Assembly (NCBI GenBank): GCA_003021755.1
Contig: PXQZ01000088.1
Location: 1 to 20,791 of the forward strand
Source of the DNA: Halobacteriales archaeon QH_8_67_36
GTDB taxonomy: Archaea > Halobacteriota > Halobacteria > Halobacteriales > Haloarculaceae
Direction: 5' to 3'
Length of the DNA: 20,791 nt
The notes under the pieces were generated by a model. That model did no database searches, had not been told where the DNA came from, and saw only the letters and a program-made list of their open reading frames with translations. The translations under genes were made by a program, and so were the position numbers. Below, one piece after another: positions 14,955-20,791 of the stretch (its first letter is position 1; the number at the start of each line of letters is the position of its first letter).

Positions 14955-14965
14955 GCGGGGCTGAC

Positions 14966-15577
14966 TTACTGGACGCGGCCGAACGCCAGCGTGCCGCTGA
15001 TGGACTCGATGTAGGCGTTGACGACCTGGCCCTCGCGGGCGCCGGAGACGAAGATGGTGTACTTGCCCTTCTCGGCGACGCCGTCGCCCTCGCGGCCGGT
15101 GCCGGTAATCTTGACCTCGTAGGTCTCGCCCTCTTCGAGCGTCGCGACGTTCTGCTGGGTGGTGTTGCTCGACCCCTTCGAGACGGGACGGAAGGCACCG
15201 CAGGCCTGACAGCGCAGCATGTCCACGCCGTCCTCGGTCTTGAGGACGGTGTCGGGCAGGCCACACTCCGAGCAGGTGACGTACTCGGCGGTGTAGGCGT
15301 CGATAGCCGCCTGGAAGTCCGCGATGTCGAAGGAACCGTTGTAGCGGGCTTCGCCGCCGTCGAACTGGCCGTTGGTCCCGAACTCGCGCTGGATGGTGCT
15401 GTGGAGGTGCTGTGCGTCCCGCGAGAGGGCGTCGGCGATGGCTTCGAGGTTCGTCAGGCGTGTGAACGCGCCGTCCGTCTGTCCCTCCGGTTCCGGGATG
15501 GAGAGGCGCTCACCGGCGTCGTGTGGCTGGTCCGGGAGCACGTCGTAGGCTCTGTCGAGTGCAGCTTCGTAGTTCAT
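14966..15577 (-). CDS. aIF2-beta-like translation factor with C-terminal TRAM domain
   Basis: Seen: 203 aa. Residues 1-100 match the aIF2-beta N-terminal helix and core (MNYEAALDRAYDVLP at the start; HSTIQREFGTNGQFDG for RNA/GTP-site contacts). A zinc ribbon follows with Cys102/Cys105 and Cys123/Cys126. Residues about 145-203 are a TRAM domain (LEEGETYEVKITGTGREGDG through GTLAFGRVQ), an RNA-binding beta-barrel. Known: aIF2-beta is part of the heterotrimer that delivers initiator tRNA, and haloarchaea carry a version fused to TRAM. It is longer than the usual aIF2-beta (about 135-140 aa) because of the TRAM addition. ATG 15577 is chosen because the family starts there and a TATA box lies about 26 nt upstream. 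Its overlap of function with any plain aIF2-beta elsewhere is unknown. Confidence 0.9.
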   Translation of the reverse strand: MNYEAALDRAYDVLPDQPHDAGERLSIPEPEGQTDGAFTRLTNLEAIADALSRDAQHLHSTIQREFGTNGQFDGGEARYNGSFDIADFQAAIDAYTAEYVTCSECGLPDTVLKTEDGVDMLRCQACGAFRPVSKGSSNTTQQNVATLEEGETYEVKITGTGREGDGVAEKGKYTIFVSGAREGQVVNAYIESISGTLAFGRVQ

Positions 15578-15885
15578 ACCCGAGGTTGTGGGTTCGGCCG
15601 TATAGTCGTTCCGTGATAGCCCCTCGCATCGACAGTCGGACGCTGCTGAGTGTGGGGTGTGGGCCAGTGCCACCGTGGCCAAGTTGCCGATAACGTCGGG
15701 ACCATGTCGCGGGTCCGAAGCTTCGGCCCGGCAGCCCCTTCGGTCACGGCAATGTGGCGCCGCCAACAGGGTGTTGTCGAGACGGCCGCACTGAGCGAAA
15801 CGGGAGCGCGGTCTGACGGGGACACCCGGCTGCAAGCGGCGTCGCTATCCACACACATATGAGCGCGCTCGCGCTACTGAGGAGT
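15578..15885. promoter_or_regulatory. Divergent intergenic region with two TATA boxes
   Basis: On the minus strand a TATA-like CTATAC at 15600-15605 sits 26 nt before the aIF2-beta start. On the plus strand ACATATG at about 15856-15862 sits about 27 nt before ATG 15886. I see no gene in the roughly 300 bp between the two starts; the open frames there are basic and lack family resemblance. A CCGAAGCTTCGG palindrome at about 15715-15726 is the only other structure noticed. Confidence 0.45.
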
Positions 15886-16268
15886 ATGGTCCAGATCGAC
15901 CTGACCACGAGTCAGGAGCAGACACTGACTGCGTTGGTCAATCAGCACCGCCCAGGGGAGGGGCCGGTGAAGGCACAGGCGACCTGGACGAGACGGAGGC
16001 CGTCACCGTCGCTCACGACTACGACCGCCTCGACGTGACCGTCGACCGCATCAGCTTCAAGAGCGTCCACCACCCGGAGAGCTGCCGGGTCGAACTCCAC
16101 CTCCAGCAGTCGGTCGGCGACTTCAGCGTCGGCCAGGCCGTCGCCGCCGGCCCGACGCCGCTGTCTGGGCTGGTCGTCGCGGGCACCACCGAGGCCGTCG
16201 ACGACACGTCGAACACGCTGATCCTGGACGTCGCACAGCTGGAAGCGCCCGTCGAGGAGCCCGAGTAG
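15886..16268 (+). pseudogene. Small acidic haloarchaeal hypothetical protein, frameshifted by one base
   Basis: Seen: ATG 15886 begins MVQIDLTTSQEQTLTALVNQ, clearly haloarchaeal in character, but after about 25 codons the frame turns basic and stops near 16038. One frame over, from about 15960, an acidic protein continues to 16268 (DLDETEAVTVAHDYDRLDV through AQLEAPVEEPE), with no start codon of its own before GTG 16035. The two halves join into 127 residues if one G is added at either of two GGGG runs (15955-15958 or 15960-15963). The joined protein looks like an alternating-strand small domain. I do not recognise it. It converges with the small gene behind cheW, one base apart. Confidence 0.5.
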
Positions 16269-16269
16269 G

Positions 16270-16515
16270 TCAGCCGCCGTGTTCCCGGTACCACACCCGT
16301 TCGCCGACCGGTGTGTCGCCGTCGTCGAGATCGAGCCGACTCACGAAGAGGTCGCGGATAGCGAGCGTGACGACCAATTCAACCGCCTCGCCGTCCGGCG
16401 TCTCGACGGTGACCGCGCAGTGACCGTCCCGCTCGGCGACCGACTCGATGGTTCCGACCGACCAGCGGTCGACGTGGTGGGTCGGCTCACGCGCGTGGAT
16501 TCGGTCGTGAGTCAC
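16270..16515 (-). CDS. Small acidic protein, fourth gene of the parA-cheW operon
   Basis: Seen: 81 aa from GTG 16515, whose GTG overlaps the stop of the 43-residue gene upstream (GTGA). The sequence is strand-rich (WSVGTIESVAERDGHCAVTV, then EAVELVVTLAIRDLFVSRL) and ends ERVWYREHGG, suggesting one compact beta-rich domain. A longer GTG start at 16527 is in frame but less favoured, because the 4-nt overlap is a typical coupling signal. No known motif is seen. Its position as the last gene after parA, cheW and a tiny gene suggests it serves the same process, which is inference only. Confidence 0.6.
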   Translation of the reverse strand: MTHDRIHAREPTHHVDRWSVGTIESVAERDGHCAVTVETPDGEAVELVVTLAIRDLFVSRLDLDDGDTPVGERVWYREHGG

Positions 16516-16643
16516 TGCCGCCCCCACTCGTAAAGCCGGACCCGCCGTCGGTCGACGGCAAGCCGGCCATCGTACATCCCTCTGAGACAGTCAGCTACAT
16601 AGGCGCTCGGGTCCGGACTCGAAACAGTCCCGGCAGCAATCAT
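16512..16643 (-). CDS. Tiny 43-residue protein between cheW and the last gene of the operon
   Basis: Seen: ATG 16643 lies 5 nt after the cheW stop, with a GGAGG ribosome site inside the last cheW codons (GGAGGGGA). It reads MIAAGTVSSPDPSAYVADCL, then a short RGMYDGRLAVDRR helix-like part, and ends RLYEWGRQ. The stop overlaps the next start (GTGA). Good ribosome-site spacing and coupling on both sides argue for a real gene, although it is short and carries no known domain. It could instead be the remains of a longer protein. Confidence 0.5.
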   Translation of the reverse strand: MIAAGTVSSPDPSAYVADCLRGMYDGRLAVDRRRVRLYEWGRQ

Positions 16644-16648
16644 CGCGG

Positions 16649-17596
16649 TCAGTCCCCTCCGGTCGCCTGTGCGAGCGCGTCCTCGGGTTCGACCCAGATG
16701 ACGAACTGCTCGTACTCCTCCCGGTCGACGACGCCGTTGATGTACTCGGCGTCGACCGGCGGGGTGTTGACCTCCGACTCCGTGACGGGGACGACCTGCC
16801 GGACCTCGTCGACGACCCAGCCGATGGCGCCCTGATCCTCGAACTGCTCGGGGTCGAAGACGATGATGAGGTTCTGCCTGCCGCCGCTCTCGATGTCCAT
16901 CATCCCCTTCGGTTCGAGGATGGTCGTTATCTGGCCCCGCAGGTCGACGACGCCGTCGACGAACGCCGGGGTGTTCGGGACCCGCGTGACCGCGTTCCGC
17001 TTGACTATCTCCTCGACGTACTCGATGTCCAGACAGTAGTACTCGTCCCCGAGCGAGAACTCGAGGACGCGAACGACTTCCTCGGACTGGGAGGTCTCGC
17101 CTTCCATCGCCGCCCGGGCCCCGCCCTCGGTGGACTCGACGCCAGAGGTGGCCATCGCCTCCTCCAGAAGCTGCTGGTCGGGGAGTTCGACGCCGCTGAT
17201 GTCGCCGGGAGCCGTGCTGGCGCCGGTGGCGCCCGCCGGGCCGTCGCTCCCGGTCCCGGCGTTCGGGGTGTCCGCCTCGGCAGTCGTGTCGGCTCCGGTG
17301 TTCGCCCCGGCTGCGGCGTTCTGTCCGCTATTCGCTTCGGTACCCACGACCTGGGCTGCGGACTCGGCCGCTCGCTGGGCGGCCGCCTGCGCGTCATTCG
17401 CGGCGTCGTCCGCCACCGGAACGGCGTCGTCGGCCCCACTCGCCGCGGACTCGTCGGTAGACGTGCCTGCGTCGGTCGGGGCCGACCGGTCCTGACTGGC
17501 GTCCGTCGCACTGGCGTCGTCTGCGTCGTCGGCACTCCTGTTGCCTTCGCGCATGTTCCGGATGCGCTCTGCTCTGTCCATTCTGTCGTCACTCAT
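16649..17596 (-). CDS. cheW: Chemotaxis adaptor CheW with long disordered N-terminal extension
   Basis: Seen: 315 aa. A CheW domain occupies about residues 173-310. It has the first strand VVRVLEFSLGDEYYCLDIEY, then VTRVPNTPAFVDGVVDLRGQ (the family's RVPxxPxxxxGVxxLRG motif), a GWVVDEVRQVV strand and YINGVVDRE. Residues 1-172 are low-complexity Ala/Asp/Thr/Gly/Ser sequence with a possible short helix (VELPDQQLLEEAMATSGVE, about 136-154). Known: CheW couples chemoreceptors to the kinase CheA and is usually about 150-170 aa. The start overlaps the parA stop by 4 nt (ATGA), so the two are coupled. The extension is unusual and may be a flexible tether, possibly interacting with the ParA product; that is inference. 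Confidence 0.9.
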   Translation of the reverse strand: MSDDRMDRAERIRNMREGNRSADDADDASATDASQDRSAPTDAGTSTDESAASGADDAVPVADDAANDAQAAAQRAAESAAQVVGTEANSGQNAAAGANTGADTTAEADTPNAGTGSDGPAGATGASTAPGDISGVELPDQQLLEEAMATSGVESTEGGARAAMEGETSQSEEVVRVLEFSLGDEYYCLDIEYVEEIVKRNAVTRVPNTPAFVDGVVDLRGQITTILEPKGMMDIESGGRQNLIIVFDPEQFEDQGAIGWVVDEVRQVVPVTESEVNTPPVDAEYINGVVDREEYEQFVIWVEPEDALAQATGGD

Positions 17597-18486
17597 GCTG
17601 TCACCTTGTTGTAGCCGAACTTCTCGTCGAACTGCGTCGCGATGTCTTCGAACACGCCGGCCATGTCACACTGTTCCTCGGTGGCGAAAATCGAGTTCCC
17701 CTCGGTGTAGGCCCGCTGGAGCGCGACCCGCTTGCGGACCTGCCACACCGGGCTGTCGGGGAACGCGGTCTTGAACCACTTCAGCATCGTCTCGGCCTCG
17801 GACGTCGCCTCGATGCGGTTGGCGACGACGCCGAGCATCTCCACCTGGATGTCGGCCTGCCGTTCCAGCGCGACCATCTGGTCCATCAGCAACTCGATGG
17901 CTCGCTCGGAGGTAGCTTCCGCGAGTGCCGGGACGAGGACGTTCTGTGCGGCGAAGACGCCCGTGTCGGTAAGGTTCCCGTAGAACGGCGGGGAGTCGAT
18001 GATGATGTAATCGTAGCCAGACACCGTCGAGAGCGCCCGGTCGAGGGTGTCCAGCGCGTGCGGGCCCCGGACCATCTCCGGCGTCACGTTGATGGCGAAC
18101 TGGGAGAGTGCCGACGGGTCGATGTCGAACCCACCGGCGTCGATGCGGGCGATGAGGTCAGCGATGGTCAGCTCGTGTTCGGCCTGCAACATGTCGATGT
18201 TGGCGGGAACCACGTCCATCTCCTCGTGTGCGACCACGATGTCCCGGAACACCTCGGGGTCGCCCGTGAGCGCGTCGAACAGCGACGGGGGCTGGGCGTC
18301 GTAGGCGTCGACGAGCCCCAGTCCCTCTGTCGCGTTGCCCTGCGGGTCAAGGTCCACGAACAGCACGTCCCGGCCCCGGTCGCTCAACGCCCCGGCTACG
18401 TTGATAGCTACGGTCGTCTTGCCGGTCCCACCCTTCGCATTGGTCACGCAAATCCGAGCAGGGCCGGTCGTCGAACCCCGGTTCAT
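17593..18486 (-). CDS. ParA/MinD-family ATPase
   Basis: Seen: 297 aa. The deviant Walker A loop is NAKGGTGKTTVAIN (residues 16-29, both Lys present), Walker A' is FVDLDPQGNAT (43-53), and Walker B is YIIIDSPPF (160-168). Known: ParA-type ATPases dimerise on ATP and move or position plasmids, chromosomes or protein complexes such as chemosensory arrays and flagella. No MinD-type C-terminal membrane helix is seen: the end is DEKFGYNKVTA. No ParB gene is adjacent; cheW is coupled by a 4-nt overlap instead. This favours a ParC-like role in placing a chemotaxis complex rather than DNA partition, by analogy with bacteria. The start is the only ATG giving the normal short N-terminus. Confidence 0.9.
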   Translation of the reverse strand: MNRGSTTGPARICVTNAKGGTGKTTVAINVAGALSDRGRDVLFVDLDPQGNATEGLGLVDAYDAQPPSLFDALTGDPEVFRDIVVAHEEMDVVPANIDMLQAEHELTIADLIARIDAGGFDIDPSALSQFAINVTPEMVRGPHALDTLDRALSTVSGYDYIIIDSPPFYGNLTDTGVFAAQNVLVPALAEATSERAIELLMDQMVALERQADIQVEMLGVVANRIEATSEAETMLKWFKTAFPDSPVWQVRKRVALQRAYTEGNSIFATEEQCDMAGVFEDIATQFDEKFGYNKVTA

Positions 18487-18658
18487 CGTCGGACTGTCCC
18501 AACCTCGGAGGGCGGTCGGTATAAAAATACGCTCCCGATTATCAAACGCGTAACTGACCCAGGGCGGGCGGTTCGCCGCCCAGCGGCCCTGAAGCGCCGT
18601 CAGACGGCCGTCGGACTAACTGCAAGATTTAACTTCGCACAGTTGAAATGGGGACACC
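18487..18658. promoter_or_regulatory. Divergent promoter region for the parA-cheW operon and the ArlD/E-like gene
   Basis: A TATA-like ATAAAAATAC on the plus strand (18521-18530) reads as GTATTTTTAT on the minus strand, about 39 nt before the parA start; this would leave a leader of about 12 nt. On the plus strand ATTTAAC (18627-18633) is about 29 nt before ATG 18659, giving a leaderless start. The shared region could allow joint control of both directions. Confidence 0.5.
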
Positions 18659-19153
18659 ATGACTATCAACCCGCGAGACTACGACCTGGACGAGCTGCGG
18701 AAGATGGCTCGCCAGCGGGGCGAGCACAACGGCGGGGTGGCCGACGACGAAGACATCCCCGACCCGGCGAACCTGGAGATGGGAACGGACGCCGAGGGGG
18801 AGATGCTCGCGGGAAGCTCCTTCCGGTCCGGACTCTACCGCGAACTGCTCCCGTTCCTCTCGGGCGAGAGCCACGAGAAACCGTATCTCGCGGCGCTGCC
18901 CGAGACGTACGCGGCGGAGTTCGTCGTCTTCGAGTGGCTGGAGTTCCTGCTGATGCACTCGGGGTATCAGGGCGCCGACGAGGCGCTAGCGTACTACGAG
19001 TCCATCGACTGGATAACCGAGGGGGTACGGTCGGACCTCTCGGACTACCTGCTCGGCATCGACGAGACGGCCACGAACGACGACAACGACCTGAGCGTGG
19101 ACGACCACATGTTGAGTCTGGTGTACGTCGCGAAGCTGACGGCCATGAACTGA
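18659..19153 (+). CDS. ArlD/E (FlaD/E)-like archaellum-family protein, stand-alone
   Basis: Seen: 164 aa. The second half (residues about 74-136) matches the archaeal FlaD/E domain: KPYLAALPETYAAEFVVFEW, LEFLLMHSGYQGADEALAYY, then ESIDWITEGVRSDLSDYLLG. This is the family's leucine/tryptophan pattern ending in the YY-x-x-I-x-WI block. The N-terminal 73 residues are acidic and probably flexible. Known: ArlC/D/E form a cytoplasmic ring under the archaellum motor and link it to chemotaxis through CheF. No other archaellum gene is in the window, so this is a paralog away from the main arl operon, set divergently from parA-cheW. Its placement suggests a link between positioning and motility machinery; this is inference. 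Confidence 0.75.
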   Translation: MTINPRDYDLDELRKMARQRGEHNGGVADDEDIPDPANLEMGTDAEGEMLAGSSFRSGLYRELLPFLSGESHEKPYLAALPETYAAEFVVFEWLEFLLMHSGYQGADEALAYYESIDWITEGVRSDLSDYLLGIDETATNDDNDLSVDDHMLSLVYVAKLTAMN

Positions 19154-19199
19154 CAGGGTAGAACGCGAGCCATTATCGGCGCTGATTCTTGGCGTGAGG

Positions 19200-19207
19200 T
19201 TATATAC
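19200..19207 (+). promoter_or_regulatory. TATA box of the actin-like gene
   Basis: TTATATAC is a near-consensus archaeal TATA box about 31 nt before ATG 19235. It gives the actin-like gene its own strong promoter, independent of the ArlD/E-like gene upstream. Confidence 0.65.
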
Positions 19208-19234
19208 CGGGGCGGCGACAACTGGCCATCGTAT

Positions 19235-20341
19235 ATGAGTGACGACGACGCGGCGGCAGCCGCCGAAGAGGGGTCGTCGGCCAACGACGCCTCGGACGAC
19301 ACCAACACGAACGGGGGGACGGTTCCGGTCGGCGTGAAACTCGGCAGCACCCGGACTGTCATCGCCCTGCCCGACAGCCACGGCACGGAGAACCGAATCA
19401 TAAAGACGCTGACCTGTATGGCGACCTACGAGGACGCGCTGACCGGCGAGGAGAGGGTACTCTACGGCGAGGAGGCCGCTCGCGAGTACCCCGACCGCGT
19501 CGAGTACATGCTCCGGTCGGGACTCCCCGAGGACAAGGACCGCGCGGAGATGACCAAGACGTTCTTCGAGGCGCTCATCGAGGAAAACGACATCCCCGCC
19601 GACAGCGGCGTCGTCTACGCGATCCCGACCATCGACAACCCGACCGGGCTGGAGAACCTGAAGTCCGTCATCGAGGACTCGGGCATCGGTCTGGGCCTCA
19701 TGGAAAGCTATCCGGAGTCGCTGTGTGGCTCCATCCCCGCCTTCGGCGATGACTTGGAGGCCATCGACGAGATATTCATCTCGGTCAACATGGGCTCGAC
19801 GAACCTCGAAGCCTCGGCGTACCGGCGGGGCGAACAGCTCGCCCCCTTCACGACGGGCGCGGTCACCGGCAACGAGGTCGACCGCATGATAGCCAACTAC
19901 GTCGAGGAGGAAACCCAGGGCCGGGTCAACATCGACACCCAGACCGCCCGAGAGTACAAGGAGTCCCACGCGGACCTCCTCGATTTCGAACCCTTTACCG
20001 ACATCATCCAGCAGCCCGGCGGCGGCACCCACGAGTTCACCATCGAGCGCTCGGTGATGGACGCCGTCGACGAGTACCTCGACGACGTCGTCGACGAACT
20101 CGCCAACACGTTCCTCCCCGAACTGGCCAACGACTACATGAAGGTGTACCAGCTCGCGCTCGACCGACCCATCGTCATCACCGGGGGCATGGGCTGTATC
20201 CCGGGTATCGTCGAGGAGTTCGAGCGCCGGCTCAGCGCGGAGCTGAACCGCGACATCGAGGCGACGGCGGCCGCCCAGCCCGACGTGGCACCGACCGTCG
20301 GCGCCCAGCGCATCGCTGCCCGGCTGGTCGAGAACAGTTAG
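19235..20341 (+). CDS. Actin/MreB-superfamily protein (possibly salactin-like)
   Basis: Seen: 368 aa. After a disordered acidic Ala/Asp/Thr-rich N-terminus (1-28) comes the first phosphate loop PVGVKLGSTRTVIALP (31-46). The second phosphate loop is in FISVNMGSTNLEASAY (181-196), and the adenosine motif is in IVITGGMGCIPGIVEEF (313-329). Helical insertions and the C-terminal helix (VGAQRIAARLVE) fit the actin fold. Known: Halobacterium salinarum has a dynamic actin homolog called salactin, and this protein may be related, which I could not test. Odd: the Asp normally in each phosphate loop is replaced by Lys34 and Asn185, so ATP hydrolysis may be weak or absent. It follows the ArlD/E-like gene by 81 nt but has its own promoter. 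Confidence 0.8.
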   Translation: MSDDDAAAAAEEGSSANDASDDTNTNGGTVPVGVKLGSTRTVIALPDSHGTENRIIKTLTCMATYEDALTGEERVLYGEEAAREYPDRVEYMLRSGLPEDKDRAEMTKTFFEALIEENDIPADSGVVYAIPTIDNPTGLENLKSVIEDSGIGLGLMESYPESLCGSIPAFGDDLEAIDEIFISVNMGSTNLEASAYRRGEQLAPFTTGAVTGNEVDRMIANYVEEETQGRVNIDTQTAREYKESHADLLDFEPFTDIIQQPGGGTHEFTIERSVMDAVDEYLDDVVDELANTFLPELANDYMKVYQLALDRPIVITGGMGCIPGIVEEFERRLSAELNRDIEATAAAQPDVAPTVGAQRIAARLVENS

Positions 20342-20507
20342 GGCCGCCAGCAGTCGAACCAGTCGACGATGATCGGTGTGTCGCCGTCCTCGCCGGCCGT
20401 CGCCGTCAACGTCCTGAAGACGTCCGTGTCGATGCGAAGGGCCGACGGCGCCTTGGCGCCCGCAGCCGGTCCTTCGCCACCGTGGGTCCCCGTCCTACGC
20501 CTGTCAT
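20338..20507 (-). pseudogene. Possible small haloarchaeal gene, frameshifted by one base
   Basis: Seen: ATG 20507 opens MTGVGRGP, then becomes a basic tail. One frame over, an acidic stretch ALRIDTDVFRTLTATAGEDG, ending PIIVDWFDCWRP, runs to the stop at 20338-20340 and overlaps the actin gene's stop codon. That frame has no start codon after an upstream stop near 20524. Adding one C at CCCC 20488-20491 joins them into 56 residues. The C-terminal part looks coding, but the short length makes this tentative. I do not recognise it. Confidence 0.3.
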
Positions 20508-20656
20508 GGCCCGGTCTTAGAGGCTATGCTGCCTAAAGCCAAGTCAGACACGCCTCAGTCGTTCGGTCGACCGCCACGGCGTACACGGTCCGTGGTGGCA
20601 CATCGGGTTGCGACCCTCGGCACGATCCACGTCGCGCGCCAGGGCGGCGGCTACAG

Positions 20657-20791
20657 GTGACCGCCCGACCGGGCCAGCAACGACGAGGAAGAGAGGCGTT
20701 CGAACGGGCCCGCGAGGAGTACGACTCGGCGCTGCCCGAGGAGGCGTGCCGGCTCGGCGCTCTGGGGGGACGCGCCGAGCGGGACCACGTG
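20657..20791 (+). CDS. Possible start of a gene running off the right edge
   Basis: From GTG 20657 a frame stays open for 45 codons to the window end, including an acidic helix-like AFERAREEYDSALPEEAC. The stretch 20508-20656 before it holds no gene I can support. The start is uncertain and the frame is short, so this may be a remnant or chance. Confidence 0.2.
   Translation, partial: MTARPGQQRRGREAFERAREEYDSALPEEACRLGALGGRAERDHV

Noticed and set aside
15659..15862. Short open frames in the region between aIF2-beta and the next gene
   Set aside because: They are basic and motif-free, and they occupy a divergent promoter region.
17593..18486. A plasmid partition system based on the ParA gene
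   Set aside because: No ParB-like gene or centromere-like repeats are adjacent, and the gene is coupled to cheW instead.
1..20791. CRISPR arrays, tRNA or rRNA genes, complete insertion sequences
   Set aside because: No regularly spaced repeats, no foldable tRNA, no rRNA stretch and no transposase were seen on either strand.

Overview
The window reads as chromosomal DNA of a haloarchaeon. GC content is high, the predicted proteins are strongly acidic, and many genes have an archaeal TATA box about 25-30 nt before the start codon, implying leaderless transcripts. The family set is also haloarchaeal: DUF5805, a crtD-lyeJ-cruF bacterioruberin cluster, a TRAM-fused aIF2-beta and ArlD/E. The carotenoid gene order is the one characterised in Haloarcula japonica, so a Haloarculaceae-like host is the best guess, though this is inference.

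Layout, left to right. (1) 1-390: the 5' part of a PfkB sugar kinase, probably 2-keto-3-deoxygluconate kinase, on the minus strand. (2) 391-3437: an accessory-looking patch. About 1.15 kb without a gene is followed by a DNA-binding protein translationally coupled to a tyrosine recombinase, then about 400 bp holding only a possible gene remnant. An 11-bp inverted repeat sits on both sides of the recombinase block. (3) 3438-5044: a ZIP-family metal transporter and a short-chain dehydrogenase, both minus. (4) 5173-9551: carotenoid operon crtD-lyeJ-cruF with overlapping genes, followed by an old-yellow-enzyme flavin oxidoreductase. (5) 9561-12837: minus-strand membrane and stress genes (small anchored protein, DUF368/PopT-like transporter, HSP20-like protein, YihY/BrkB protein), with a 160-bp palindromic repeat between the first two. 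(6) 13023-16268: small conserved-looking genes, an SRAP (HMCES/YedK) DNA-protein crosslink repair protein and an aIF2-beta/TRAM protein. Three genes here appear frameshifted. (7) 16270-20341: ParA ATPase, CheW and two small coupled genes on the minus strand. Diverging from them are an ArlD/E-like archaellum-family protein and an actin/MreB-like protein.

The most interesting region is the last one. A ParA-type ATPase, a chemotaxis adaptor with a very long disordered N-terminus, a stand-alone archaellum ArlD/E-type protein and an actin homolog lacking the usual phosphate-loop aspartates sit within 4 kb around one divergent promoter region. This suggests a system that positions or assembles the chemosensory or archaellar machinery. 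That role is inferred from gene context only.

A second result concerns sequence quality or gene decay. Four short genes (13023-13360, 13473-14191, 15886-16268, 20338-20507) each become one continuous haloarchaeal-type reading frame if a single base is added at a run of four G or C. Either this is a homopolymer error in the sequence or there is a cluster of real frameshifts.
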